A DNA stretch of 64,000 nt. It comes from Flavobacteriales bacterium. Its GTDB lineage: Bacteria > Bacteroidota > Bacteroidia > NS11-12g > UBA9320. The notes below the pieces were generated by a model, which saw nothing but the letters and a program-made list of their open reading frames with translations, ran no database searches and was not told the origin of the DNA. The translations under genes were made by a program, and so were the position numbers. Position 1 is the first letter of the stretch. Each line of letters opens with the position of its first letter. Below, in pieces: positions 42,222-50,703 of this stretch. The stretch is taken from positions 1 to 64,000 of the forward strand of contig JACJZW010000016.1 of NCBI GenBank assembly GCA_020635355.1, in the 5' to 3' direction.

Positions 42222-42677
42222 CTAACCCATTTCCTTCAGCATCGTGATGCGATCTTCCACATAGTGTTTGAGGGAGTCGTGTTTAATGAGGGCATCGTCT
42301 TCCCAGCGGAAATCGTTGGTGGCTTCATCCATCAATTCAGCGGTGGTGTCCATGTCCAGACAAAATACTCGCGGGTCATCACCCGATAAAGAAATGAACG
42401 TGTCGTTGCCGCACCCATCCGTTCCGATACATAGTTTACCTCGGCAAAAACCTTCGGTGTTGGGTAGATTTAAAAAATCCCGATTGTGTTCAATCATCCA
42501 GTCAAAATCAGTGGTGAGGTAGATATAATCCTCATCATTGGCCATCTTTCGAAGCTTTTGGATCAGAGCCGATTCGTGGGCATAAAAGTCATGCACGAAG
42601 GCCGGAAGTGAAATATTTAAGGCGGATTCAACCGCAGCTAGATCGTTGGGGTCGTAGGATTTTTTTTTAAAAAACAT
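42222..42677 (-). CDS. SMI1/KNR4 family protein
   Basis: A 151-residue protein of the SMI1/KNR4 (SUKH) fold: 'YDPNDLAAVESALNISLPAFVHDFYA' at the start and 'LCIGTDGCGNDTFISLSGDDPRVFCLDMD' in the middle. Many SUKH proteins are immunity proteins for polymorphic or contact-dependent toxins, but no toxin-like gene lies next to it here, so the role is open. Confidence 0.85.
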   Translation of the reverse strand: MFFKKKSYDPNDLAAVESALNISLPAFVHDFYAHESALIQKLRKMANDEDYIYLTTDFDWMIEHNRDFLNLPNTEGFCRGKLCIGTDGCGNDTFISLSGDDPRVFCLDMDTTAELMDEATNDFRWEDDALIKHDSLKHYVEDRITMLKEMG

Positions 42678-42719
42678 GGTGGTGATTGGATAGCATGTAA
42701 CCGTTCAAGTATACCCCAT

Positions 42720-44132
42720 TTAATTCATTTGAACCGTTTTGCGCCGATCGCCCATTTTTTGGTGGTGTGTTCTAACCGTGTCGGTCATCTGTTTTAACAT
42801 TGATTGAGGTAGCCATTGTCCGTTTGCAAACACACCATAAATGTTCCTGGTGTGGTGGATGTCTTCCATTGGGTTGGAATTTAAAAGGACGAGGTCCGCA
42901 AATTTTCCGGGTTCAATGGTTCCTATGAGGTGGTCAATACCTAACCATTTTGCAGGAAGAATGGTTGATGATTTCAGTGCATCTTTGGGCGACAACCCTG
43001 CCTGTACCAAAAGTACCAGTTCGTCATGAAGCGCATACCCCCACACAACTCCCGAGCAACCGGCATCTGTTCCGGTTACGAGTGGGATGTTTGCCTGATA
43101 GAAGGCTTTGACCAGGCGATTGTTGAAATCCATTAACTCGGCTAAATGCCGGGTATCCTGATTATTAGATCCATCATTGAATTTGTTGGCGTTAATCCAT
43201 TTATCCTGCATCAGCGGATGGATGAGTTCAAAGCCTTGAAGGTGGCGGATGCTGTCCAACGATTGAGTCTGATCTCGAATTCGTTTTATGGTAATGAGGG
43301 TTGGACACAGCCAGGTTCCGCTGGCTTTAGCCATGGATACAAATGATTGAATGTCATCATCTCCATAGGTCTTTGATTGTTTTGCGAACTCTTCGGCATG
43401 GGCTACCAAATTGAAGCCGGGAACAAATGCTTTCTGTGTTTTGCCGATGAATGAATTGGGAATATGGCCAACCACCTTCATATGTTGGCGGTTGGCTTCA
43501 TCAACTATTGCCAAAAAAGTTTCTTCATCTAGTTGGGAGTAGACCTTGATGAATTCATACCCTTCCGCCTTGGCCATGCGAACTGATTGACGGCCATCCT
43601 CCGGATTATTGGCTATTCTGCCATCTCCATCACCCCCATTGATCAGCGCTGCCAAAGCCATACGTGGCCCGATGATGCGTCCTTTTTGGATCGCATTGCG
43701 TTGGGCAAAGTTCTCAGCTCGGGCATTCAGGTCAAAGATGGTAGTGACGCCATTGGCCAAGTATAAGGTCATGACATCCTGGTCATCAACAAAGAAGGTC
43801 GCGCCTTGAGTTGGGTAGGGCGTACCAAAGTTAATGTCGGCAAACCCATGAACATGCATATCAATAAATCCAGGTAGAAGCCATTTGTTGGTTCCATCGA
43901 TTCGAGTGGCAGAATCCGGTATCGGGCCGTTGATAGACTCTATGCGGTGGTCGCGTATGACCACATTAACGTTGGATAACAGGGTGTCTTTATCCGTCAT
44001 CGGAAGAACGGAAACATTCAGAATCACATACAGGTTGGTGGCATTCCCTCGTTGGTGTTGACCATCTTGATGACCACAACCGAGGTTAATTAGTAGGAGG
44101 ATACATGCCGTTAAGAGAACCGATCGATTCAT
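42720..44132 (-). CDS. Amidohydrolase family lipoprotein (imidazolonepropionase-like)
   Basis: A 470-residue metal-dependent hydrolase. The ATG at 44132 gives a lipoprotein signal (LLINLGC, Cys19); a longer frame to 44210 would overlap a small gene upstream. Visible sites are 'GFIDMHVHGFAD' (His-x-His metal ligands), 'EFIKVYSQ' (bridging Lys), 'MKVVGHIPN' and 'LVAHAEEF' (His ligands), 'PLVTGTDAGCSG' (catalytic Asp) and the closing 'GTIEPGKFADLVLLNSNPMEDI'. The substrate is unknown; peptidase-like or Xaa-Pro dipeptidase activities occur in the family. It probably faces the periplasm. Confidence 0.92.
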   Translation of the reverse strand: MNRSVLLTACILLLINLGCGHQDGQHQRGNATNLYVILNVSVLPMTDKDTLLSNVNVVIRDHRIESINGPIPDSATRIDGTNKWLLPGFIDMHVHGFADINFGTPYPTQGATFFVDDQDVMTLYLANGVTTIFDLNARAENFAQRNAIQKGRIIGPRMALAALINGGDGDGRIANNPEDGRQSVRMAKAEGYEFIKVYSQLDEETFLAIVDEANRQHMKVVGHIPNSFIGKTQKAFVPGFNLVAHAEEFAKQSKTYGDDDIQSFVSMAKASGTWLCPTLITIKRIRDQTQSLDSIRHLQGFELIHPLMQDKWINANKFNDGSNNQDTRHLAELMDFNNRLVKAFYQANIPLVTGTDAGCSGVVWGYALHDELVLLVQAGLSPKDALKSSTILPAKWLGIDHLIGTIEPGKFADLVLLNSNPMEDIHHTRNIYGVFANGQWLPQSMLKQMTDTVRTHHQKMGDRRKTVQMN

Positions 44133-44166
44133 ATTACGCCAACCAAGTCTTTGGAAAGACGGTGCT

Positions 44167-44346
44167 TTATGACGGATGATTTTGTTTGCGATTGATGGAA
44201 GATGTCCCAATCAGCACCAATCCGCAAAAGCCTCCCCAGAAATAACTGTTAAAGGACTGGCCGTTGGAATAGGAAAAGATGCTGGCAAAGATTGCCAAAG
44301 CTCCAATGATGTTTAACAGCCAAAAGGTTACGGTTGATTTTTTCAT
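44167..44346 (-). CDS. Small two-helix membrane protein (59 aa)
   Basis: A 59-residue open frame starting MKKSTVTFWLLN and ending RKQNHPS. It has two hydrophobic stretches ('WLLNIIGALAIFASIF' and 'YFWGGFCGLVLIGTSS') separated by a short polar loop 'SYSNGQSFNS', a topology typical of real small membrane proteins. It lies 34 bp upstream of the chosen start of the amidohydrolase gene and could be co-transcribed with it. Composition and codon pattern match the neighbours. No family recognised. Confidence 0.6.
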   Translation of the reverse strand: MKKSTVTFWLLNIIGALAIFASIFSYSNGQSFNSYFWGGFCGLVLIGTSSINRKQNHPS

Positions 44347-44399
44347 GGGTAAAAGGTAGGGGATTTTGATTAACTAAAATCTAAGAACGAAGATCAAAT

Positions 44400-44494
44400 G
44401 GCGGTAAGATCCAATAACTGGTGAAGGGTGATCCATTACGCTCCTTTCAGTCGGTAAGGACAAATGGCTAAGATCTAAAATCTAAGATCTAATA
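44400..44494. repeat. Composite dispersed repeat
   Basis: A copy of the repeat family seen at 38.2, 39.6 and 47-55 kb: 'ggtgatccattacgctcctt', 'tcagtcggtaaggacaaat' followed by 'aagatctaaaatctaagatc'. It abuts the attC-like hairpin at 44495. Confidence 0.85.
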
Positions 44495-44558
44495 GCTACT
44501 AACGGTCTGTGTATGGTGCGTATCCCGCAGGGTATGCACTATAAACCTTGTTATAGCC
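44495..44558 (-). other. attC-like imperfect hairpin, 64 bp
   Basis: On the plus strand, outer arms GCTACTAAC and GTTATAGCC enclose the imperfect stem GTGCGTATCCC-gca-GGGTATGCAC with a bulged base and a G-U pair on one side only, as in integron attC sites. It begins 5 bp after the stop codon of the lipoprotein gene at 44563. Its size equals a classic 59/60-base element. Confidence 0.55.
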
Positions 44559-44562
44559 TTTT

Positions 44563-46140
44563 TTAATTTATTCCTTTCAACTTTTCATTAATATCTTTAA
44601 TTGAACTTTCTACCAATTCAATTTTAAAGGACTCCTTTTCAGAAATCACAAATTCTTTGATTCCGATATAAGGTTTATCATTCTTATATGATAGAGCGAA
44701 AATCGTAGCTGTTTCTCCAATTGGTAACCTTGTATATGGCGCAGACTTTCCAGTAAACGTATATTCTGAATTATCAGATGATGTTCCATTTAATGCAATT
44801 CTTCTTCTGTTGATTATTAAGCTCATTGTTGCAAAATCATATTCGTCATAATTACTAATACTAGCAATTATAATTGACTCCTTCGCATTTGGATTTTTGT
44901 AAAATTGGTCACAGTTAATCCAGCCAAGTTCTGAAACAGAGAAGGAGTTGATTAAAACTCTTTTCGTAGTTTCTTTATTTCTTCTAGCAGTAACAATCTG
45001 ATTTTGTCTTTCATAAGCCCCGATAATTTCATCAATCTCAATTTCTGAAAATCCGTTTTTCTCAAGTTGATTTCTTGCATTTTTATCCATTAAGTCAATT
45101 CCTGGGGGGAACTTGAGAACTGTCGTCAACCTCTCTTCATAAAACCTTTTAAATGCATCCAGAAAATCAATAGTCTCAAATTCAGAATACCAGTAGCTGT
45201 CAAATTTTGCTTTTCCTTCCCAAGTTTTCATATAGGCGAAGGCCAAAGAGTCGCAATACCAAAGATCTTTATCGAGATTGTTTAAGTAAATGTGAGTAAT
45301 TGCAGAATCTTTAACCATTTCGCCTGACTGCACAGTTGTTGAATAGTACGAGGTATATTGGCCAATTGCTTCTTGAGCCGACATAATGAAAGGAAATCTT
45401 TCCTCAAATTCTCTTGTAGCTATAAATGTAGCTTCTAATTTTGGATTCGAGAATGTCGATGAATCTCTAATGTCATCAGGCCAATTTGCGTCCGACCTGT
45501 AGCCCATGTAACCTTGGTTGTTTGCTATCCTCTCGAAATGATGTGAAACTGTGTAGTGATATTCAAATAATTCAAGAGGCAAAGGAATAAGCTTGTTCTC
45601 AATCTTTGATTTTTCATTCCAATTGATATTTGCTGTCGAATCATAAGTTCCTGAGAAGATTCTGATATCTGAAGCAATACCATAACTGTTGATTTTTGGT
45701 AATTCAATTTGTAATTTTTTGCTTGGTGCTAATCCAACCGTTTCTCCATTTGACTTTGCATCAATAAACAACATTCCTTCACTTTGCAGAATACTTCCAT
45801 TTGACAAAGTTTGAAGATTTGATTTAACGAAATCAGCCACGGATAAAATTTCAATCAATTCGATATCAACCTTTCCTTTTACTGTTTCACCTTTTGGATT
45901 AATAAAGCTATTTTTAGGGATGAAAACTTGAGTGCCATTTTCTCCTAAAAGGATTTTATCAGAACTTGCTTCTATTGCAAAATATTGACTCTTAGGTCTG
46001 AGTTGATTTATCAAAATATCAGCTTTAGTATTGGGGATAGACACTCTATTTTCTAGTTCAATATTCTTCGAGGAGTTGTTCGCACAAGAAAACAATAACC
46101 CTGCAATTAATATTTTAAGTATGGCACTATAGAATTTCAT
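44563..46140 (-). CDS. AT-rich hypothetical lipoprotein in a cassette-like context
   Basis: A 525-residue lipoprotein (lipobox LLFSC, Cys19). Residues 60-115 include 'GTQVFIPKNSFINPKGETVKGKVDIELIEIL', a strand pattern found at the start of a ZU5/carboxypeptidase-like beta domain in many Bacteroidota surface proteins; the remainder is unassigned. Base composition is clearly more AT-rich than the surrounding genes, with many AAA/AAT/ATA codons. It lies 16 bp from one attC-like hairpin upstream and 5 bp from another downstream, suggesting horizontal acquisition as a gene cassette. Function is unknown. Confidence 0.75.
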   Translation of the reverse strand: MKFYSAILKILIAGLLFSCANNSSKNIELENRVSIPNTKADILINQLRPKSQYFAIEASSDKILLGENGTQVFIPKNSFINPKGETVKGKVDIELIEILSVADFVKSNLQTLSNGSILQSEGMLFIDAKSNGETVGLAPSKKLQIELPKINSYGIASDIRIFSGTYDSTANINWNEKSKIENKLIPLPLELFEYHYTVSHHFERIANNQGYMGYRSDANWPDDIRDSSTFSNPKLEATFIATREFEERFPFIMSAQEAIGQYTSYYSTTVQSGEMVKDSAITHIYLNNLDKDLWYCDSLAFAYMKTWEGKAKFDSYWYSEFETIDFLDAFKRFYEERLTTVLKFPPGIDLMDKNARNQLEKNGFSEIEIDEIIGAYERQNQIVTARRNKETTKRVLINSFSVSELGWINCDQFYKNPNAKESIIIASISNYDEYDFATMSLIINRRRIALNGTSSDNSEYTFTGKSAPYTRLPIGETATIFALSYKNDKPYIGIKEFVISEKESFKIELVESSIKDINEKLKGIN

Positions 46141-46155
46141 TGTAGTTTCTTTATT

Positions 46156-46285
46156 GGCTATAACGGTTCGGCTAAACGCAGTGCGGGTTGGTTAGTATTC
46201 TTTTCAAATTTAGGGAATTGTGAATGGTTTAATTCTCATCTGGCGGAAACGAGTGGAGCATTGACGTTTAGCCATTGTTGTGGGC
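46156..46285 (-). other. attC-like imperfect hairpin, 130 bp
   Basis: The arms GGCTATAACGGTTCGGCTAAACG (split as GGCTATAAC and GGCTAAACG, 46156-46178) and CGTTTAGCC...GTTGTGGGC (46265-46285) pair over a perfect 9-bp core, with unpaired bases on one side. It lies 7 bp after the stop of the gene at 46292 and ends 16 bp before the start of the gene at 46140. Confidence 0.6.
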
Positions 46286-46291
46286 TGTTTC

Positions 46292-46927
46292 TTAAATATC
46301 TTGATTAGCTTTATTATCTATTCCAATTAAATCTCGAAAGTCAGCAATCAATTGATCCAGAGCTGGTGGTATCTGTTTTTGTATTCTACTGCTAGCCTCC
46401 CTGCTTTTTTGTGCAGTTTCTTTGTCTTTGAATCCTAATTCATGACCCAAGGTATAGTCAAGGTAGCTTGTGAAAAAATCGTTTCTTATTTGTTCGATTT
46501 TTTCAACGGTCTTGGGAGGATAAAATATCTTATGCCCGTCGAAATATTTTATAAAATCATTATACCTATTTGCAGCAATGTTAATTCTCTCTAATTCTTC
46601 CTTCTCCGCATCTTTCACTATGGTTTTCATAAATGCAGTCATTGCAATCATGTCTCTGTTAAGATTAGAAAGTTTTTTATTCAATGTCAGAATAGAATCT
46701 AATTGCTTTTCATACGTCTTGGTTGATTTATAGTTCCTTAAGTTTAATTCGGATTTATATAGTTCTAATTTGGTATCAAGCTTTACCTGAAATTCTCTTG
46801 TTTTTTGACCTAACTCATCCTTATAGGCTTCAAATTTTCTATCAGCAGATTTTGACATCATTAATTGAATAAAGTACATGGCGGTTCCAAAAATTCCGAG
46901 CTCCTTTAAAAGTTCTATGATGTCCAT
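46292..46927 (-). CDS. AT-rich coiled-coil membrane protein in a cassette-like context
   Basis: A 211-residue protein with one N-terminal hydrophobic segment (about 8-25, 'ELGIFGTAMYFIQLMM') followed by a long charged coiled coil (about 28-115: 'FEAYKDELGQKTREFQVKLDTKLELYKSEL'). No domain recognised. It is AT-rich and flanked by attC-like hairpins on both sides (7 bp downstream; 19 bp upstream), so it resembles an integron cassette gene. Such coiled-coil, single-TM proteins occur among phage-defence and accessory genes, but there is no evidence of that role here. Confidence 0.7.
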   Translation of the reverse strand: MDIIELLKELGIFGTAMYFIQLMMSKSADRKFEAYKDELGQKTREFQVKLDTKLELYKSELNLRNYKSTKTYEKQLDSILTLNKKLSNLNRDMIAMTAFMKTIVKDAEKEELERINIAANRYNDFIKYFDGHKIFYPPKTVEKIEQIRNDFFTSYLDYTLGHELGFKDKETAQKSREASSRIQKQIPPALDQLIADFRDLIGIDNKANQDI

Positions 46928-46945
46928 TGGTTTGTTTTATTAATA

Positions 46946-47077
46946 GCCCACAACGTACGACGGTATACCCAGTGTTGGGATTGAAACCAGTCTTTTACTC
47001 AAAAGTATTCTAAAGTAAGGAGTAAAATCAACCTTAGAAGAGAGAAGCTAAACATTGGGTGTACCGTATGTTGGGTT
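46946..47077 (-). other. attC-like imperfect hairpin, 132 bp
   Basis: The left arm GCCCACAACGTACGACGG continues to TATACCCAGTGTT (46946-46975) and pairs with ACATTGGGTGTACCGTATG then TTGGGT (47052-47076). The match is ACGGTAYACCCARTGTT with a 3-nt bulge (ACG) on one arm. The minus-strand left end ACCCAAC fits the integron R'' consensus RYYYAAC. Confidence 0.6.
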
Positions 47078-47533
47078 CAGTAGCCAGACGGCTACGAAAG
47101 GAGCCAAGATCTTTTTTTATTGGGTTTACATGCTTGTAAGCCCAGTCAAAAAAGACGTTGGGCGGTGAAATTAACACGTTTGGTGATTTTGGGTTAATCA
47201 ATAAGGACCGGATGAAACCATATGACGTAACTTCATTGGCGCAATCGCTTGCGATTTGAAAGCGCGAGCTTTCATCGACTCGCTCGGGCCAATGAAGGGA
47301 AGGCATTTCAGGAGGGGCTTGTTGGTACTAAATCACCGCGTTGTTTCCGACCATGGCGATGAGGAGCGACAAGGCTATTGAATTCAACAGTAGTATAGAT
47401 AAACCAAACTCAGATTAAATGTCCAATAGCTGTTAGTTTGATCTATCATTTATCGTTATGCTAATATACAGAAAGGTATGTTTAGTGTAAAGCGTATGTT
47501 GAGAAGTTCGGGAAGACGGCTTTGGGAAGGATA
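47078..47533. other. Non-coding region with a large hairpin at 47231-47297
   Basis: No supportable gene lies here. A 67-nt inverted repeat has a perfect 10-bp outer stem (CTTCATTGGC, 47231-47240, with GCCAATGAAG, 47288-47297) and an inner stem TGAAAGC/GCTTTCA. It could be a terminator, a remnant attC-like fold or a small structured RNA. The rest is unremarkable AT-rich text. Confidence 0.6.
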
Positions 47534-47672
47534 AGGTCTAAAAGCTAAGAGCTAAGATCGAATAGCGAATAACGGGTGGCGAGCGATCGGTGATCCATTA
47601 CGCTCCTTTCAGTCGGTAAGGACAAGTGAGCGAAGCCAATTAAACATTCAGCATTCATCATTAAACATTAAA
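47534..47672. repeat. Composite dispersed repeat
   Basis: The full module order is present: 'aagagctaagatcgaatagc', 'cgggtggcgagcgatcggtg', 'atccattacgctcctttcag', 'gacaagtgagcgaagccaat' and a 'cattcatcattaaacatt' tail. Confidence 0.88.
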
Positions 47673-47693
47673 AAATTGACGCAGTCAATTTTT
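47671..47693 (-). terminator. Terminator hairpin overlapping a stop codon
   Basis: A perfect 10-bp stem, AAAAATTGAC-gca-GTCAATTTTT, whose own A/T ends supply the U tract on either strand. The TGA stop (47685-47687) of the gene at 47685 lies inside the stem. Confidence 0.75.
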
Positions 47694-48269
47694 TTTAGAG
47701 TCATCCCCATACTGCCAACGCTTATTACAATCCACCTCTAACTTGAGGAGATCATTCATGTTGTAGGTTAACATATCGCCCTTGGGATAGATCTTGTTAA
47801 ACACATCAACCACCCGAAAGATGTGTGCGCGATAGCAGTTGGCAACATATCCATCCAATTGTCGGTCGTTAATCTGAGCTTTAATGATAAATCGGGGCCA
47901 GCCCATGATAAATACACATCCCAGAGCGGAGTGGTGCCCAAACGAATCGGTTGCATTAAGAACCTCAATTAACGCCTTTTGTTGGGTGCGGGTTACGGGA
48001 TATTGAGCCAGTGTATCGAACAAGTATGGAGGATAGTTCTCCGGATGCGTTGAGTCCCAATCCCAATACAATTGTCGTTTCGCTTCTAATTCAAATAGCG
48101 TAGTGTCCTTAATTTCAAAAACATGAAAATTGATAAAGGCCAGGCCTGAATTCATCGGAAACCAAAAAGACGCCGATACCCGATCCTGAGCCGAGCTCAT
48201 CTTAGGTTGGAAGCTGAGGACTACGATGAGGATCAGTCCCAATTGACGTATAAGTGGGTTATTAATCAC
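47685..48269 (-). CDS. Hypothetical secreted protein
   Basis: A 194-residue protein with a signal peptide (to KMSSAQ) and a mixed fold; two Cys near 110 and 138 and another near 178 may pair. 'GCVFIMGWPRFIIKAQINDRQLDGYVANCYR' is a striking conserved-looking core. Not recognised. It overlaps the upstream secreted-protein gene by 8 bp. Confidence 0.6.
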   Translation of the reverse strand: MINNPLIRQLGLILIVVLSFQPKMSSAQDRVSASFWFPMNSGLAFINFHVFEIKDTTLFELEAKRQLYWDWDSTHPENYPPYLFDTLAQYPVTRTQQKALIEVLNATDSFGHHSALGCVFIMGWPRFIIKAQINDRQLDGYVANCYRAHIFRVVDVFNKIYPKGDMLTYNMNDLLKLEVDCNKRWQYGDDSKKN

Positions 48270-48957
48270 GCTTCAGCGTATGATAAAAGCCTGGTTTATT
48301 TCTGATGTAAATTCCGGGATAAAGGTTGTCTGCTTGCAGATGAACCTTGGCGCGCTCACAATTGGAAACATCACCCTGTACATCACACGAATATTCCGTT
48401 GTCTCGATTACGATGGAATCACCAAGAAAGGAGAGTTTGTTGCGCCACGAAAAGTGGGTGGATGTTTCATGAAACTGAACGACATCCACGTCGTCTGGAA
48501 ATATATACTCCATGTAATCATCGTCATAGGTATACGACTCCAAAAAGCTGCTGGTGAGGTGTTGGTTTTGATGGTTCCAGATATGGACAGTTGTTCGTGT
48601 GAACTGAAACATACCGTGCTCACCGAGATTATCGGAGACGTGAAGGCTGACTTTTAGAATGGTAATATCCGGGCTGTGTGATGTGGTGGGAATGAGCGTA
48701 TCGATCTGCACCTGATAGCTCGTATAATCTAACACCATCAACGTATCGTTGCCGTATTTGGACAGACAAATCAATTCCGAATGACCGGAAAGCGTATCAT
48801 TCAGATGGTCTGATTGTAGAGCGACGTTGAAGCTGGAATTGGAATAAAGTGTCTTTTGCGTAGGGGCATCGGTTTGAGCCATAATCCTTAGGGGTGGTGT
48901 GATCACTGTCGCGCAGACAAACCAGATATAGAATCTTTTTAAAACCCGATGGATCAT
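48262..48957 (-). CDS. Hypothetical secreted protein
   Basis: A 231-residue protein with an N-terminal signal segment (about 10-28) and predicted beta-rich content; Cys at about 60, 190 and 197 ('YSCDVQGDVSNCERAK'). Unknown family. It starts 3 bp after the TRASH-like lipoprotein gene and overlaps the next gene by 8 bp, so 49359-47685 reads as a three-gene operon. Confidence 0.6.
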   Translation of the reverse strand: MIHRVLKRFYIWFVCATVITPPLRIMAQTDAPTQKTLYSNSSFNVALQSDHLNDTLSGHSELICLSKYGNDTLMVLDYTSYQVQIDTLIPTTSHSPDITILKVSLHVSDNLGEHGMFQFTRTTVHIWNHQNQHLTSSFLESYTYDDDYMEYIFPDDVDVVQFHETSTHFSWRNKLSFLGDSIVIETTEYSCDVQGDVSNCERAKVHLQADNLYPGIYIRNKPGFYHTLKRD

Positions 48958-48960
48958 TCG

Positions 48961-49359
48961 CTAGTCATTATCATCAGAAGTAGGCCGTTCCAACGGAATA
49001 AGTCCTCGGATAAGGCTGTCGTCATATCGAAGTCCGGCCCGAAGCTTTTCGATTTTATCGTTGTGTTTGGTTGCGACCACTTGTGCACAACGAACGCTGC
49101 AATACATCCTGTCTTTTTCCGAAAAAGCGAGATGCTCCAATGGGATATCTCCTTTCGATGCCTGTTCTGAAAGTTGAATAACTGCTTTTAAGGGTTCGGT
49201 GTAGTTGAGGTCAGTAATAGATCGCTCATCATAGGACGTGAGCACAAAGGCCTCCGTAAGTTCCGTGATCTCCACTTGACATGTGGCACAGCGATACTCC
49301 AGAGAATCACAACTAGATAGAGTGCATATTACGGCAAATAAGAGAATGGAATTTTTCAT
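48961..49359 (-). CDS. Lipoprotein with a TRASH/NosL-like four-Cys metal site
   Basis: A 132-residue lipoprotein (lipobox LSSC, Cys17). Cys24-x2-Cys27 (YRCATCQVEI) and Cys87-x3-Cys91 (MYCSVRCAQ) have the spacing and surrounding residues of TRASH/NosL/YHS-type treble-clef metal sites ('C..C...I ... YC...CA'). It may bind or sense copper or zinc in the envelope. It is first in an operon with two secreted proteins of unknown function. The domain call rests on the Cys pattern only. Confidence 0.6.
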   Translation of the reverse strand: MKNSILLFAVICTLSSCDSLEYRCATCQVEITELTEAFVLTSYDERSITDLNYTEPLKAVIQLSEQASKGDIPLEHLAFSEKDRMYCSVRCAQVVATKHNDKIEKLRAGLRYDDSLIRGLIPLERPTSDDND

Positions 49360-49400
49360 ACGTATAGAATATTAGCTAAGTCCTTATTCGTGGTTCCAGA

Positions 49401-50117
49401 TCACTGTTTTGTCTTCAGCTGCAGAATAGTTTGGGTGAATTCTGGATCAAATATGGGTTCAAGATGTGATTGATCCAGATCGTAGATAAATGATACCTGC
49501 GCATCCTCTTCGTCGTAGTCTCCATCGGCATCAGTGTCCTGAAAACCTTGAATTAATACCTTGTGGGCGGAGGTCATCTCATGCCAATAGGTGACGTTCA
49601 TATCGAATGGCGACACTTGCCTGAAATGTTCACCATCTGCATCGGACACGAAGAGATAGGTTGGGTCGTCATGATCAAGCCGACCATTCTGATTGTGGTC
49701 CGTAACGGTTATCGAATAAAAAATATGGGTATTCCTGGACGTGTCGCGAAGTTCCGGTTGATTGGGTGGTGTAATGGACTTGATCATCATCTTTTGATCG
49801 GACAGAACATGTGAAGCTTTGGTTTTAACATTATAAAAAGCGATATTCCAATAACCCAGGAAGCCGCGGTAATCACTGCTGGCATAGAACTTTTCTTCCG
49901 TTTCCTTCGTGGAATTATTTAATGGAAAAAGCACCCATTCTGAATCATCAATCAAGATAGGGCTTTGAACCTTAAGATCAATTTGACCGGAATCAACGGG
50001 AGGAGATTTAATGATTCCAAGTCCATCGGTAGGTTCGCTTTTATCCGGAGCTCCAGCGCAGGATGCCAGGTTTAATGCGATAAAGGCAAAAAGGGTATGA
50101 TAATACGGACTATTCAT
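49401..50117 (-). CDS. Lipoprotein with EF-hand-like loops
   Basis: A 238-residue lipoprotein (lipobox NLASC, Cys20). Two Asp-rich loops, DHNQNGRLDHDD and DTDADGDYDEED (about 142-155 and 196-209), look like dockerin/EF-hand calcium loops separated by a beta domain with 'TYLFVSDADGEHFRQVSP', which recalls WD40-like (PD40) segments. Function is unknown; extracellular calcium binding is inferred. Confidence 0.65.
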   Translation of the reverse strand: MNSPYYHTLFAFIALNLASCAGAPDKSEPTDGLGIIKSPPVDSGQIDLKVQSPILIDDSEWVLFPLNNSTKETEEKFYASSDYRGFLGYWNIAFYNVKTKASHVLSDQKMMIKSITPPNQPELRDTSRNTHIFYSITVTDHNQNGRLDHDDPTYLFVSDADGEHFRQVSPFDMNVTYWHEMTSAHKVLIQGFQDTDADGDYDEEDAQVSFIYDLDQSHLEPIFDPEFTQTILQLKTKQ

Positions 50118-50156
50118 GTTAGAAAGGTTTGTTTGCAGATAACGTAACTCCGATGA

Positions 50157-50693
50157 TCAAAGATAGGTGGTTTTAAACCCCTCAATGTCAAGGAAAAAAA
50201 TCACATTGTTCACGTTATCCGCATCCACCCGATCCGGTATCCATCGAAATCCGTGTTTTTTCAACAGGTGGATGGATCGCTCATTGTCCCGATGGGTAAA
50301 GGCTTCCACATGCGCCAGATGTAACGTATGGAAGGCAAATTCCAGCACACATTTCATGGCTTCACTCATGAAGCCGCGGTGCTGATGATCCGGATGAAGA
50401 TCGTAGCCTATTTCGGCGTGTTTGCCCTCTTCTGAAAAATTCCATAGACAGATGCTTCCAATCATTCGGTCTTCCTCCTTCGCAGCGATCACCCAGTAAT
50501 AATTGCTTCCCTGATTCACCCCAGCCCTTATTTTTTCAATGAAGGCCAATGCATCTTCGGTTGTTTTGGCCGGAGGCCGATGGACGTATCGATTAACTTT
50601 GGGATCCGATCTCAGGTAGGCCACCTCTGGAAAGTCCGATTCACGGAGCATCCGCAGAAAAATTCGCTCAGCATGCAGATCGGGTTGAGGCAC
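50157..50693 (-). CDS. GNAT acetyltransferase, RimJ/RimL-like
   Basis: A 178-residue GNAT enzyme of the ribosomal-protein/alanine acetyltransferase type: 'AERIFLRMLRESDFPEVAYLRSDPKVNRYVHRPP', 'IAAKEEDRMIGSICLWNF', the acetyl-CoA loop 'LHPDHQHRGFMSEAM' and 'AFTHRDNERSIHLLKKHGFRWIPD'. It acetylates an amino group of an unknown substrate. It lies 10 bp downstream of the acetolactate-decarboxylase-like gene. Confidence 0.93.
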   Translation of the reverse strand: MPQPDLHAERIFLRMLRESDFPEVAYLRSDPKVNRYVHRPPAKTTEDALAFIEKIRAGVNQGSNYYWVIAAKEEDRMIGSICLWNFSEEGKHAEIGYDLHPDHQHRGFMSEAMKCVLEFAFHTLHLAHVEAFTHRDNERSIHLLKKHGFRWIPDRVDADNVNNVIFFLDIEGFKTTYL

Positions 50694-50703
50694 AGCGATA
50701 CGT

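Noticed and set aside
47034..47306. 90-codon minus-strand frame
   Set aside because: It spans an attC-like arm and the large hairpin; the peptide has no plausible domain or signal, so the non-coding explanation is better.
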